A stretch of 45,970 bases of DNA from NCBI GenBank assembly GCA_026707665.1, contig JAPOWK010000040.1:1-45970 (forward strand), read 5' to 3'. This stretch comes from Chloroflexota bacterium. Its GTDB lineage: Bacteria; Chloroflexota; Anaerolineae; Aggregatilineales; Phototrophicaceae. The notes beneath the pieces are model-generated. The model saw nothing but the letters and a program-made list of their open reading frames with translations. It was not told the DNA's origin and did no database searches. The position numbers were made by a program, and so were the translations under genes. How positions within the stretch are numbered: position 1 is the first letter of the stretch; every line of letters begins with the position of its first letter. Positions 8,882-17,545 of this stretch are shown piece after piece.

Positions 8882-9724
8882 TCAAGCTTTGATCGACCCG
8901 CTGGTCAAGCCACTGATGAACTGGCGCATCGCCACGGCGAAGACGCAGAGCAGCGGGATCGATGAGATGACATAGCCGGCGAAAAGCGTGCCCCAATCGG
9001 TCTCGAAATCTGAGGAGAATTGCATCAGCCCCATCGCCAGCGGCATCTTGTCTTTGTCCGTGATTGTGACCAAAGGCCAGATGAGATCGTTCCAGGTGCT
9101 GATAAGCGTGGTCATCGCCACCGTTGCGATCATCGGGCGGGCGAGTGGCACCGACACGTAGATGAAAACCTGCCATTCCGCGGCGCCATCGACGTAGGCG
9201 GCGTCGAACAGTTCCTGCGGAAGCGACTCGAAATAGCTTCGCATCAGCCAGGTCGAAAGCACCAGCCCGCCGCTTACCCAGACGGAGATCAGCGCGCCGG
9301 GCGTATTCACCAGACCGAGGTCGCGCACAAGCACAAAACGCGGCGCCAGCGTCAGCACGCCCGGCACCATAATTAGCGTGATGAAGCCGAGAAAGAGAGC
9401 CGTCTTAAAGGGGAAAATGAAGCGGGCGAAGACATAACCCGCTACTGAGGCGATCATCGCGATGAGGCAGATCGTCGAGCCGGAGTAGAGTACGCTGTTG
9501 ACGATGTAGCGCCAAATGATTCTAAGGGCGGATGAATAGTTGCCGAAATGGAGGGGCAGCTCGGGCAGCCAAAAATTGTGGTAGAACTGCGTGTTGCTCT
9601 TGAATGAGGTGATAATGACCAGCACAAGCGGGAAGAAGGTCACGATGCCAAAGGCGAGCAGCACCAGTTGGAAGGGGAGATCATGATTGCCGAGGCGAAT
9701 TCGCTTGCGATTTAGCGAGGCCAT
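8882..9724 (-). CDS. Carbohydrate ABC transporter permease, MalG type
   Basis: A 280-residue CUT1 permease with about six helices, starting with LVLLAFGIVTFFPLVLVIITSF. The EAA loop reads ELFDAAYVDGAAEWQVFIYV, a more divergent version than in the two other operons. It starts 9 bp after the MalF-type gene and is the last gene of the third sugar operon. It forms the channel with that partner. Confidence 0.91.
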   Translation of the reverse strand: MASLNRKRIRLGNHDLPFQLVLLAFGIVTFFPLVLVIITSFKSNTQFYHNFWLPELPLHFGNYSSALRIIWRYIVNSVLYSGSTICLIAMIASVAGYVFARFIFPFKTALFLGFITLIMVPGVLTLAPRFVLVRDLGLVNTPGALISVWVSGGLVLSTWLMRSYFESLPQELFDAAYVDGAAEWQVFIYVSVPLARPMIATVAMTTLISTWNDLIWPLVTITDKDKMPLAMGLMQFSSDFETDWGTLFAGYVISSIPLLCVFAVAMRQFISGLTSGSIKA

Positions 9725-9733
9725 GTCGTTTGC

Positions 9734-10705
9734 CTACCCAGTGGTTGCGCCGGCGGAGACGCGCAAATTGACTACGGTCAAGGCGAGCATGGCCACGAAG
9801 AGCACGACGCCGATGGCTGATGCATAGCCGAATTCCAGAAAGTGGAAAGCCGATTGATAGAGCTGCAAGGCCGGCACCATGCTGCTGTAGCCCGGTCCGC
9901 CATCGGTCATCACCAGGAAGAGATCGAAGCGCTGCGTCATGAAGAGCATCGTCAGGATCATCGCCAGCGTGATTTGCCGCTTCGTCATGGGAATGTCGAT
10001 GTAGAAGAGCCGCCGCCAGAAGCCGGCGCCGTCAATGGCCGCGCTCTCATGCACTTCCTGCGGGATCGTCTGCAAGCCACCCAGAATGATAAGGAATTGC
10101 AGGGTGGGCAGCCAGGGAAAGCGCACGAAGGCCAGCGCCCACATCACCGTATTGGGATCGCCCAGCCAAGCCTGCGCGTATTGCTCCAGCCCGATCAGCT
10201 TCAAGCCTTCGTTGAGCAAGCCGACTTGCGGGTTGTAGATGAAGCGCCAGATCAGGTAGTTGAGAATGGTCGGCACCACCATGGGGAAGACGAAGATGAT
10301 CTTCCACCAGTAGGACCAGCGCGCGCTGCGCAGGTTGATGATCATCTCGGCGGCGAAGAAGGGCAGCACCGTCTGCATGATGACACGGAAGAAGACAAAG
10401 CCGAGCAGATTGGTAATGGCGACGCGGAAGGTGCGGTCGCTGAGCATCCGTTCGTAATGTTCGAGCCCGACATAGAAGTGGACCTTGCCGCCATTCCAGA
10501 TGTAGAGCGAGTTGTAGAGGGCGCTAAAGGCGGGCAGCCACTCAAATACCAGCAACATCGCGACCGGGATCAGCAGCGCCAGGTAGAGCCACTTCGCGCG
10601 CCACATGCGTAACGGCAGCGCACTTTGGCTCTCGCGTTCTATCTTGGTGTCCGGCGGACTCGTGGCGAAACGTCTGAGCATGACCAAAGTCGGGCGTTTA
10701 AGCAT
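9734..10705 (-). CDS. Carbohydrate ABC transporter permease, MalF type
   Basis: A 323-residue CUT1 permease with a helix LYLALLIPVAMLLVFEWLPA and the EAA loop EVHESAAIDGAGFWRRLFYI. The open frame starts with ATG at 10705, which directly abuts a REP-like doublet (10706-10778). No convincing Shine-Dalgarno is visible there, so the true start may be an internal one such as the Met before WRAKWLYLALL. It lies between binding-protein and MalG-type genes of the third sugar operon. Confidence 0.9.
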   Translation of the reverse strand: MLKRPTLVMLRRFATSPPDTKIERESQSALPLRMWRAKWLYLALLIPVAMLLVFEWLPAFSALYNSLYIWNGGKVHFYVGLEHYERMLSDRTFRVAITNLLGFVFFRVIMQTVLPFFAAEMIINLRSARWSYWWKIIFVFPMVVPTILNYLIWRFIYNPQVGLLNEGLKLIGLEQYAQAWLGDPNTVMWALAFVRFPWLPTLQFLIILGGLQTIPQEVHESAAIDGAGFWRRLFYIDIPMTKRQITLAMILTMLFMTQRFDLFLVMTDGGPGYSSMVPALQLYQSAFHFLEFGYASAIGVVLFVAMLALTVVNLRVSAGATTG

Positions 10706-10778
10706 GAGCGATCCACCGGATCGCCCCTACAGTCTCAAATGCTTGCGTTGCCTGTACGGGTCAGCCGGCGGCTGACCC
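10706..10778. repeat. REP-like doublet, CCCCTAC-N23-GTACGGG arrangement
   Basis: Two palindromes lie next to each other. One has stem GGCGATCC/GGATCGCC ending in CCCCTAC, the other has stem GGGTCAGCC/GGCTGACCC beginning with GTAC. They are separated by 23 bases, the same spacer length as in the element at 43964-44036. It lies between binding-protein and permease genes, the same operon position as the element at 3579-3649. Confidence 0.75.
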
Positions 10779-10816
10779 ATCGAAAACGCACAGTATTGAC
10801 CGAAACGCGGCTGCGC

Positions 10817-12280
10817 TTACTCCATCTGGAAGTCGCAGGTCCATTCGTTTTCGGCGATGACGACGCGCGCTTCGCGCGTCATCAGGCGGTCCTCTTCCGC
10901 GATCAGCGTTTCGAGATCAATCTGATCGGTGAAGTATTCCTGCATCAGGCGGCGATGATCTTCGCCATAGCGGCGGCTGAGGCGCGGATCGGGATCTTTC
11001 AGCGCTCGAATAGGCAGCTCAAGGAAGGCGACCGTCGGCTTCAGCGCATCGGGCACATCCAGACCGAACTGCGTCGGAATGCTGCGCGGCGAGTCAGTGA
11101 CGACGCGGCCCCATTGTGGCTGGGCAGTCATGTACATGAGGAAGTCGACGACCTGCTCTTCGATGCCTTCCCGCCGGGCGCGGTCGGTCACGGTGAAGCC
11201 GGCGGTGAAGCCACCGACCAGGTAGGCGCTCTCGTTGTTGGCGGCATGCGGGCTGGTGGTTTCAGTGACCGGCGGGAAGTAACTGATGCCCCAGTTGAAA
11301 TCGGCATCGCGGGTCACGTTAAGTGTTTGGCTGGCGGCGTTGCCCAACAAGAACGGCACCTTGCCGGTGATGAAGAGGCGATAGGCTTCGTCCCAAGTCA
11401 TAGTGGCATAGCCGTCCACCCACATCGGCTCGAAATCAGCCAGCAGCCCCAGCCAATCAGCAAAGGCATCGTCATGGGCGCTGATCAGGCCGTTCTGAAT
11501 GGCGCAGGAGAATTCCCGTTGGTTGAGCGCGTGCCAACTGGCGCCCGGCTCCCACCAGCTCTCGATGTGGTCGATATACATGCTGGTCAGACTGGTGCCA
11601 TCAAACCAGTTGTAAGTGTAGGGCGAGGCAGTGGACATGCTCATAGCCAAAGGTTCGTAACCAGCCTCGGCCACAGCACCCATCTCGGCGATCATCGTCT
11701 CCCAGTCTTCCCAGAGCGAATAGGAGATGTCGAATTCGGTATCGATGCCGGCCGCTTCCAGCATGTCGATGTTGTAATAGAATCCGACGGCTACGGCGTT
11801 AACCGTCACCACATACTGATTGCCGCTGCCGGTATGGTAGGTGGCGTTCCAGACGACATCGGGGATGCTGTCTGCCCAGCGTTCGTGGCCCGGCGTACCT
11901 TCGGGGATGTGCGGGTTCGGCGCTTCAATGTAATCATTGAGCGGAACATACCAGTCGTTGCCCTGCTCCTGCCAGACGCGGATGTAGTTGTTGACGATGA
12001 TATGCGGTTCGTTCTGGCCATTGAAGACGGTGCTGCGCCATTGATCGCCGGAGATGTTGGAGGGCACATCAACCAACTCGATATTAACGCCCGGGTTGGC
12101 CGCCTCGTATTCGGCGACGATCTCGTTCATCATCTTGGGCGGATTCGGATTGTTCTCGGTCGGTTCGTCAGGGTAATAGGCGCCGACCGTGGCATAGATG
12201 GTGATGTCATCTTGCGCCAGGCCAGTGAACGCGCCGAAAACAAGAAGTAGAACTGACAGTGCAATCAGCCGCTTTAACAT
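10817..12280 (-). CDS. Sugar ABC transporter substrate-binding protein
   Basis: A 487-residue solute-binding protein, longer than the two others in the window (421 and 431). It has a Sec signal peptide (MLKRLIALSVLLLVFGAFTG, likely cleavage after LAQ). The mature N-terminus is rich in Pro, Asn and Glu, and a later segment GKVPFLLGNAASQTL is typical of SBP_bac_1 proteins. AAAGGA precedes the ATG. First gene of the third sugar operon; ligand unknown. Confidence 0.9.
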   Translation of the reverse strand: MLKRLIALSVLLLVFGAFTGLAQDDITIYATVGAYYPDEPTENNPNPPKMMNEIVAEYEAANPGVNIELVDVPSNISGDQWRSTVFNGQNEPHIIVNNYIRVWQEQGNDWYVPLNDYIEAPNPHIPEGTPGHERWADSIPDVVWNATYHTGSGNQYVVTVNAVAVGFYYNIDMLEAAGIDTEFDISYSLWEDWETMIAEMGAVAEAGYEPLAMSMSTASPYTYNWFDGTSLTSMYIDHIESWWEPGASWHALNQREFSCAIQNGLISAHDDAFADWLGLLADFEPMWVDGYATMTWDEAYRLFITGKVPFLLGNAASQTLNVTRDADFNWGISYFPPVTETTSPHAANNESAYLVGGFTAGFTVTDRARREGIEEQVVDFLMYMTAQPQWGRVVTDSPRSIPTQFGLDVPDALKPTVAFLELPIRALKDPDPRLSRRYGEDHRRLMQEYFTDQIDLETLIAEEDRLMTREARVVIAENEWTCDFQME

Positions 12281-12338
12281 AGCAGATTCCTTTCTGAACT
12301 TGATGGAAATATAAGACGCTGGTGTCTTTTCGCAGGGA

Positions 12339-12347
12339 AATATAGCA
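12339..12347 (-). promoter_or_regulatory. Possible extended -10 promoter for third sugar operon
   Basis: On the minus strand the bases read TGCTATATT, an extended -10 form, about 60 bases before the start of the binding-protein gene. No matching -35 is obvious. A second TATATT lies closer to the gene (near 12309), so the site is tentative. Confidence 0.3.
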
Positions 12348-12383
12348 TATCATTGCCCGGCGCGCGAGAATCGGCCGCTTCTT

Positions 12384-13442
12384 TCAAATCTCGGCGAGAA
12401 ACCTGTGAAGTGCTTGATTGAATTGGTCCGCCTTTTCGAGGAAGGGCGTATGGCCACAATCCTCAATGACAATCTCGGTTACATGTCCGTCCGCTGTCGC
12501 ATAATTGTCCAGCACTTGCCGCGTTTGCGCGATCATGGGCTGGGGCGGGCAGACCTCGTCGCCGGGCCAACCGGGCACGACGCCCAACTTGCCGAATGTC
12601 GCCAGGTCGAACATGGACATATCAGCGATGACCTGGTCGCTGTCGCCGCGCAGCCAGAGCACCGGTGGTTTCGGGTCGATGGCGTAGAGTCGGCTCATAT
12701 CGGGTTGATTATTTGGCGCCATGCCATTGAGCACGCCCCATCTTCCCGGCGCCACACCGGGCCAGTTTTCCGACGCGACAGAATCGCCCGGGTAATCGCG
12801 TTCGCCGGTATGCGTTTGCAGTACGGATGTCAACAGGTCTTCTTCGCGCTCTGAAGTGTAGGGTGGCTTCCAATAGAAGTTGTTCATCACCTGTCGCGGT
12901 GTCATCTCGCCATCGCCGCGCTCGCCGTCTTTCAGCATCTGTGTGTATTGAGGGTTGGCGACCCCGCCGCCGGAACCGGCCGCGTCAGGCGCGCAAAGTG
13001 TTCCTGCAGCGTCTTTTGTGCCACCGAAGCCAAAGGGAGAAACGGGCGCGATCAAGCTGGCGCTCAACAGGCGTTCCGGCGCGTCCATCATCATTCGCCA
13101 GAGGACGCCGCCGCCCATCGAATGCCCGACGACATGAGCGGCCTCAATGTTAAGCGAGTCCATCAGAGCGAGCACATCGTCGGACATATCGGCCAAACCG
13201 CGCGCGCCATCGACCGCTGCCGCCGGATCCGCCTCGCCGAAGCCCCGCTGATCAAGCGCAATGCTGTGATAACTGGAGGGCATCGCCAGCATGGTTTCTT
13301 CCCAGAATGTGGCCGAGGTTAAGTTGCCGTGTACGAAGATGACCGGCGCGCCATTTTCGTCGCCGGCGCAGAGGACGCGCGTCGTGATCCGCGCTGTGGT
13401 GACCGGTCTTGCGTTGATGCCGGGCAGAGTTGGAATCGACAT
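12384..13442 (-). CDS. Alpha/beta hydrolase
   Basis: A 352-residue alpha/beta-hydrolase-fold enzyme. The oxyanion segment HGN lies near residue 38, the nucleophile elbow GHSMGG puts the catalytic Ser at 108, and the C-terminal EDCGHTPF puts the catalytic His at 331. The acid is probably the Asp in LRGDSDQV. An insert after the elbow (about residues 130-240) forms a large lid with Gly/Pro-rich sequence. AAGGAAGG precedes the ATG at 13442. There is no signal peptide, so it is cytoplasmic. Substrate cannot be told; esterase, lactonase or C-C hydrolase are all possible. It stands alone between transport genes. Confidence 0.88.
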   Translation of the reverse strand: MSIPTLPGINARPVTTARITTRVLCAGDENGAPVIFVHGNLTSATFWEETMLAMPSSYHSIALDQRGFGEADPAAAVDGARGLADMSDDVLALMDSLNIEAAHVVGHSMGGGVLWRMMMDAPERLLSASLIAPVSPFGFGGTKDAAGTLCAPDAAGSGGGVANPQYTQMLKDGERGDGEMTPRQVMNNFYWKPPYTSEREEDLLTSVLQTHTGERDYPGDSVASENWPGVAPGRWGVLNGMAPNNQPDMSRLYAIDPKPPVLWLRGDSDQVIADMSMFDLATFGKLGVVPGWPGDEVCPPQPMIAQTRQVLDNYATADGHVTEIVIEDCGHTPFLEKADQFNQALHRFLAEI

Positions 13443-13579
13443 GATGAGCCTTCCTTTTATACTTGGCTGCGCTAAGGATTAAGTCTACGCAGTTGAGTGT
13501 GAAGCGCCAAGTACATATTACCAGGTGAACGGCGTCGATGTTCTGCGCTCAGCGCGGATCGTGCTCCAGCGTAACCAAA

Positions 13580-13606
13580 ACGGGACGGCTCAGTGAACCG
13601 TCCCGT
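13580..13606 (-). terminator. Rho-independent terminator after the orphan binding protein
   Basis: A perfect 9-bp stem (ACGGGACGG / CCGTCCCGT) encloses a 9-base loop. Read on the minus strand it is followed by a TTTT run. It lies 28 bases beyond the stop codon of the binding-protein gene. Confidence 0.75.
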
Positions 13607-13633
13607 CTTCAGGTGATCGTTGCACGCTTGAGC

Positions 13634-14839
13634 TTAATCGCTGGCCTCAAGCGCGGCCTGCTGTTGGGCAATCATGTCTGGACTGCAGTGAACACTTTCG
13701 AGGAAAGCCTGATCGACCGCTCGCTGCTGTTCTTGGTCAACGATTACTCTGGAGCGAGCCATCATACCAAGCGCGCGCTGCGACCACTGGATGTTGCCGT
13801 CCTTGACGATGGCATCGGCCTGGTCCATCAGGCCTTGCGCTATCTCTGCATCCTGCATTTCAGCCGTATCAAGATTGACCGCTACCAGTACGCTAGTGAT
13901 GGATTTAATGCCCGAAGTCGCTAAATTCGCACTGCCCTGCAAATGCGCGGCCAACATTGCCCCCAGGTAGACGCCTTGCTGGTGATATTCGCCGAAACCG
14001 GCGCTGACTGTAGCGGCGCCCAAAGCCGGCAAAGCGGCAATGAAGGTAGGGTGGAATACCGGTATGCCGCTGTCATTGGCGACGGACACAATAGCGGGCA
14101 AACTCAAGCCTGTAACATAATCGGGTGTTCCAATCAGGGCATCGGCGCCTTTTTCGATCAAGCCCAAGCTAGCCGGTCGCACTTCGCTGGGATGCGCGAC
14201 GCCGGCATCCACAACCTTAAGGCTTAACAGTTCGGCCGCCTCTCTTATCCGTTTCGCGCCCAGCATGCCCGCCGCCTCGCCGGAACTATAGATAATCCCA
14301 AGAGTTTTGACATCCGGAAAGTGACCGAGCATCATCGGAAGCACTTCTTCGTAGGGCGTAATCGACTCCACGCCCCAGACATGATCCGGTTTGATGCATG
14401 ACGCTTGCACGATTCCAGCATCATAGGGATCAAAGACGAGGCCAAAGAGCACGACCGGCGGATCGTCCATGTCGCTAGTAGCGTTGACGACAAGCTGCGC
14501 CACGGGTGTGGTCAAGGCAACTATTATGTCCGGTTCGTCGTCCAAGGCGTTCTGCGCCATCAGCGCCGCAGTCGGAAAGTCGAAATCCGACGCGCTGCGG
14601 CTGATCTGAAGGTGTTCTCCTGAGACGTCTTCTCCGCTTTGCAGGAGCAGACGTTCTTCTTCGGAGATAAAACCGTACGATTGAAGGGTGTTGAGAAATC
14701 CGCCCAATAGATTGTCGACATTTCCGCCAGCGCCAAAGGACAAGATCACCACTTTCGGCGCGGCTTCTTGCCCAACGGTCACGGCAAGGGCAAAAGCCAA
14801 CAGCATTCCCATAACCGTAACGCAAAGTCTTTTCATCAT
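13634..14839 (-). CDS. ABC transporter substrate-binding protein, ABC_sub_bind (TrpX-like) family
   Basis: A 401-residue protein with a Sec signal peptide (VTVMGMLLAFALAVTVGQ). The mature part resembles ABC_sub_bind proteins, which are distant from sugar-binding proteins: the ALTTPVAQLVVNAT segment, LGIIYSSGEAAG in the second lobe, and DALIGTPDYV. Relatives bind small ligands such as aromatic amino acids; the ligand here is not known. I place the start at ATG 14839 with GAAGGA upstream, because an in-frame ATG at 14869 would lie inside the -10 box of the promoter at 14868-14896. No permease or ATPase partner lies nearby, and its own promoter and terminator mark it as a single-gene unit. Confidence 0.82.
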   Translation of the reverse strand: MMKRLCVTVMGMLLAFALAVTVGQEAAPKVVILSFGAGGNVDNLLGGFLNTLQSYGFISEEERLLLQSGEDVSGEHLQISRSASDFDFPTAALMAQNALDDEPDIIVALTTPVAQLVVNATSDMDDPPVVLFGLVFDPYDAGIVQASCIKPDHVWGVESITPYEEVLPMMLGHFPDVKTLGIIYSSGEAAGMLGAKRIREAAELLSLKVVDAGVAHPSEVRPASLGLIEKGADALIGTPDYVTGLSLPAIVSVANDSGIPVFHPTFIAALPALGAATVSAGFGEYHQQGVYLGAMLAAHLQGSANLATSGIKSITSVLVAVNLDTAEMQDAEIAQGLMDQADAIVKDGNIQWSQRALGMMARSRVIVDQEQQRAVDQAFLESVHCSPDMIAQQQAALEASD

Positions 14840-14867
14840 CGCATCCATTCCTTCATGTTTAGATTGC

Positions 14868-14896
14868 ATTATATTCTGAACATTCGGCTAAGTCAA
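14868..14896 (-). promoter_or_regulatory. Sigma70-type promoter
   Basis: On the minus strand TTGACT (14896-14891) is followed by exactly 17 bases and then TATAAT (14873-14868). This is the best promoter match I saw. It drives the orphan binding-protein gene, with transcription expected to start about 20 bases before the ATG at 14839. Confidence 0.75.
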
Positions 14897-14986
14897 CGTA
14901 ATATTCAATCGTAATATCATTGGTTAGGAGAATTACACTTACAGACGGATGGGATTGCGGCTCGATTGCATCTCTGAGGGCAAGTA

Positions 14987-16465
14987 TCAGAATGGACCGT
15001 ATCGATCGGTCTGTGCCGGACGGGCATAGACCGTCGCGTCATAGCTGCGCTGCAAGAGCTCCCATTTCAGTTCCGCATATGCCGGATCTTGCGACAGATC
15101 GTTGTGCTCCCAGGGATCGTTCTCCAAGTCGAATAGTTCGCAGAGCTTCTTCTGGTGGTAGACGACCAGCTTCCAGCGCCGATCGCGATACATAGTGGCG
15201 TGGGTCGCGTCCGCTAAATTGGTCGCGGCGTAGTGTTCTGCGCGCACGAATTCGCGATGAGGCGCATTCAACTCGCCGCCACATATCCGGGATGCAAGCG
15301 AGCGCCCTTGCACCCAGGGCGGCACGTCCATGCCCGCCAGTTCATAAAGCGTCGGCGCGATGTCCACCAGCTCTACCAGTTCGTCGTGTATCCGCGGCTG
15401 GACGCGCCCGCGCCAGGAGATCATCAGCGGCACGCGCGCCAAGCCCTCGTAAAAGCGGCAGCCCTTGAGCACGAGACCGTGATCGCCCAGCATTTCGCCA
15501 TGATCGCTCATGAAGATGATGATGGTGTTTTCGCGCTGTCCCGATTCGTCCAGGAATGTGAGCAGCCGGCCAAACTCGTGGTCGAGGAATTCGATCATGG
15601 CATAATACGAGGCTTGAAGGTGCTTGTGCCGAAGATCGTCGGGGTGACGGGCTTGATTCTGGAAGTCGATATTCGCTGCTTCAAGTTGGCGCTGATGTTC
15701 GAGGTCGCCTTCTGCAAAGTGTGCGCCCGGCAGCGATTCCGGGTCGTAGCGGCGATAGTATTGGTATGGCGCGTCGAAGGGCGGGTGCGGGTCGAAGGGA
15801 TTGACGCTCAGCAGCCAGGGCTTGTCGCATTCGCGGTTGCGCTGAATGAACTCGATCGCCTTCTCGGTGCACCAGTAGGTCTGATGTAGATGGGGCGGCA
15901 CGTTGTCCGCTTCCGCCGTCGGCTCCATGAAGCCGCCGAAACCGATGTGCTCATGCGAGTTGCGATAGTCATCAAGCGAGGCGATGCCGCGCGGCTGCAG
16001 CACCGTGTTGTGATCGATGCCCTGCGCCTTGATCCATTCGACATATTCGTTGCCGCGCTCATTACCGCCTTTGTGATCGTGACTGTATTGAAAGATGTCG
16101 TAGCCATCGTTCACGCGCTCCTCGCGGCGCAGGAAGGCGCTCGCCAGATGCAGCTTGCCAATCAAGCCGCAATCGTATCCCTCGTCGCCCAGCGCCTTCG
16201 TGATCAACCGATCTTCAAAATGGCGTGGGAAGCGAAGGAAGCCGTTGCCATTTACGCCCACCGCGCTTGGATACATGCCGGTGAGGAAGCTGGCGCGGCT
16301 CGGGCTGCATATCGGCGACTGGCAGAAAGCATGGGTGAAGACCGCCGACTCTGCGACGAAACGGTCTAGATTAGGTGTGTTGATATGTGCATTACCGAGG
16401 GCGGCGATGGTATCAAAGCGCTGCTGGTCGGTGCAATACCAGAGGATGTTAGGTCGAGAGGGCAT
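14987..16465 (-). CDS. Sulfatase (formylglycine-dependent)
   Basis: A 492-residue type I sulfatase. The signature CSPSRASFLTG puts the formylglycine-forming Cys at residue 53 (CxPxR), and the N-terminal CTDQQR carries a metal-binding Asp. FMSDHGEMLGDHGL in the middle holds further metal and substrate ligands. Such enzymes cleave sulfate esters, often from sulfated polysaccharides, and need a formylglycine-generating enzyme, which is not in the window. No signal peptide is visible. The start is ATG 16465 (MPSRPNIL) with AGGAG 6 bases upstream; a longer frame to 16516 lacks this support. It is divergent from the LLM oxidoreductase gene. Confidence 0.92.
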   Translation of the reverse strand: MPSRPNILWYCTDQQRFDTIAALGNAHINTPNLDRFVAESAVFTHAFCQSPICSPSRASFLTGMYPSAVGVNGNGFLRFPRHFEDRLITKALGDEGYDCGLIGKLHLASAFLRREERVNDGYDIFQYSHDHKGGNERGNEYVEWIKAQGIDHNTVLQPRGIASLDDYRNSHEHIGFGGFMEPTAEADNVPPHLHQTYWCTEKAIEFIQRNRECDKPWLLSVNPFDPHPPFDAPYQYYRRYDPESLPGAHFAEGDLEHQRQLEAANIDFQNQARHPDDLRHKHLQASYYAMIEFLDHEFGRLLTFLDESGQRENTIIIFMSDHGEMLGDHGLVLKGCRFYEGLARVPLMISWRGRVQPRIHDELVELVDIAPTLYELAGMDVPPWVQGRSLASRICGGELNAPHREFVRAEHYAATNLADATHATMYRDRRWKLVVYHQKKLCELFDLENDPWEHNDLSQDPAYAELKWELLQRSYDATVYARPAQTDRYGPF

Positions 16466-16602
16466 GGACTGGCTCCTGATCCGCATCGTTTCGATGCTTG
16501 ATAATACCGCCTTCATTGCTCATTCGCCGCAGAACTGCGGGCGGAGATTTCCGGCGAAACGCAGTACAATAATTTGACGGATAATGAATTAGGAGCGATG
16601 CC

Positions 16603-17523
16603 ATGGTCGATTTTGGTTTGGGACTGCTGCACGGACCGCCGCCGGGAAAGACGGACCAATTCCTGGCCGACCTGGACAAGACGCTGCCGCAGCTGAAAGG
16701 GACTTTCCGCAGCATCTGGATGACCGATCATTTTCAGTGGGAAGGCCAGCCCACCTTTGAAGCCTGGACCGTGCTGAGTTACCTCGCCGCGCGTTACCCG
16801 GAATTCGATGTCGGTCCGATGGTATTGGGGCAGAATTACCGCAATCCGGCGCTGCTGGCGCTGATGGCGGCCTCATTGCAGGCGCTCTCCGGCGGCCGCT
16901 TCATCATGGGCATCGGCGCCGGCTGGAAAGAAGACGAATACTTGGCCTATGATTATCCTTACCCATCGCCCAGGGTTCGCGTTCAGCAGTTGGAAGAGAC
17001 CTTGATCATCCTGAAAAAGATGTGGGAAGAACCGGGGCCCGTCAGCTACCAAGGCACCCACTACCGAATCAAAGACGCCTGGTGCGAGCCCAAACCGGAA
17101 ACGAAGATTCCGATCCTGGTTGGCGGCGGCGGTTACACGACGATGAAGCACGCGGCCAGATACGCCGACATTTGGAATTATCCGGACTGTCCTCTCGGTC
17201 CATATGTGGAGCGCCAGGATCTCCTGCAACGACATCTTGACGATATCGGACGCGATCCCGCCACGTTGCGCTGCAGTTGGTTTGGGCGCGTCGCCATCGG
17301 GCGTACCGAAGACGAGGCGGTCGCGCGCGGTTTGTCACGCGAAAACAAGTGGACGCGCGACAAGGCCTTCGTCGGCCGACCGCAAGATATCGCCGAGCAA
17401 ATGAACGCTTTCGTCGAGCGCGGCTGTGACTATTTCATAATCGATATCATCGGCGCGCCCGATGAAACGGTCCTCGGCATGTTTACTGAAGAAGTTGTTC
17501 CCAAATTGGTCACGAAGACATAG
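16603..17523 (+). CDS. LLM-class (F420-dependent type) flavin oxidoreductase
   Basis: A 306-residue bacterial-luciferase-like TIM barrel. Recognisable parts are SIWMTDHFQW near residue 40, ALSGGRFIMGIGAGWKEDE near residue 100, and IPILVGGGGYTTMKHAARYAD near residue 170, which is the cofactor phosphate-binding region. Family members reduce or oxidise substrates with F420H2 or FMNH2; the substrate is unknown. AGGAG lies 7 bases before the ATG. It leads a three-gene plus-strand cluster with the MBL-fold gene 22 bp downstream and the methyltransferase after that. Confidence 0.9.
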   Translation: MVDFGLGLLHGPPPGKTDQFLADLDKTLPQLKGTFRSIWMTDHFQWEGQPTFEAWTVLSYLAARYPEFDVGPMVLGQNYRNPALLALMAASLQALSGGRFIMGIGAGWKEDEYLAYDYPYPSPRVRVQQLEETLIILKKMWEEPGPVSYQGTHYRIKDAWCEPKPETKIPILVGGGGYTTMKHAARYADIWNYPDCPLGPYVERQDLLQRHLDDIGRDPATLRCSWFGRVAIGRTEDEAVARGLSRENKWTRDKAFVGRPQDIAEQMNAFVERGCDYFIIDIIGAPDETVLGMFTEEVVPKLVTKT

Positions 17524-17545
17524 ACCGTCAATTGGAGCCTAGAGC

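Noticed and set aside
10625..12250. 541-codon open frame on the plus strand
   Set aside because: It lies opposite the third sugar-binding protein gene, has no domain, and is rich in Arg, His, Gly and Val as expected from the antisense of GC-rich coding DNA.
13453..13459. TATAAA before the alpha/beta hydrolase
   Set aside because: It is too near the ATG to leave room for the Shine-Dalgarno in the transcript.
14840..14869. Upstream ATG for the orphan binding protein
   Set aside because: It coincides with the -10 box of a near-consensus promoter, so it would not be in the transcript.
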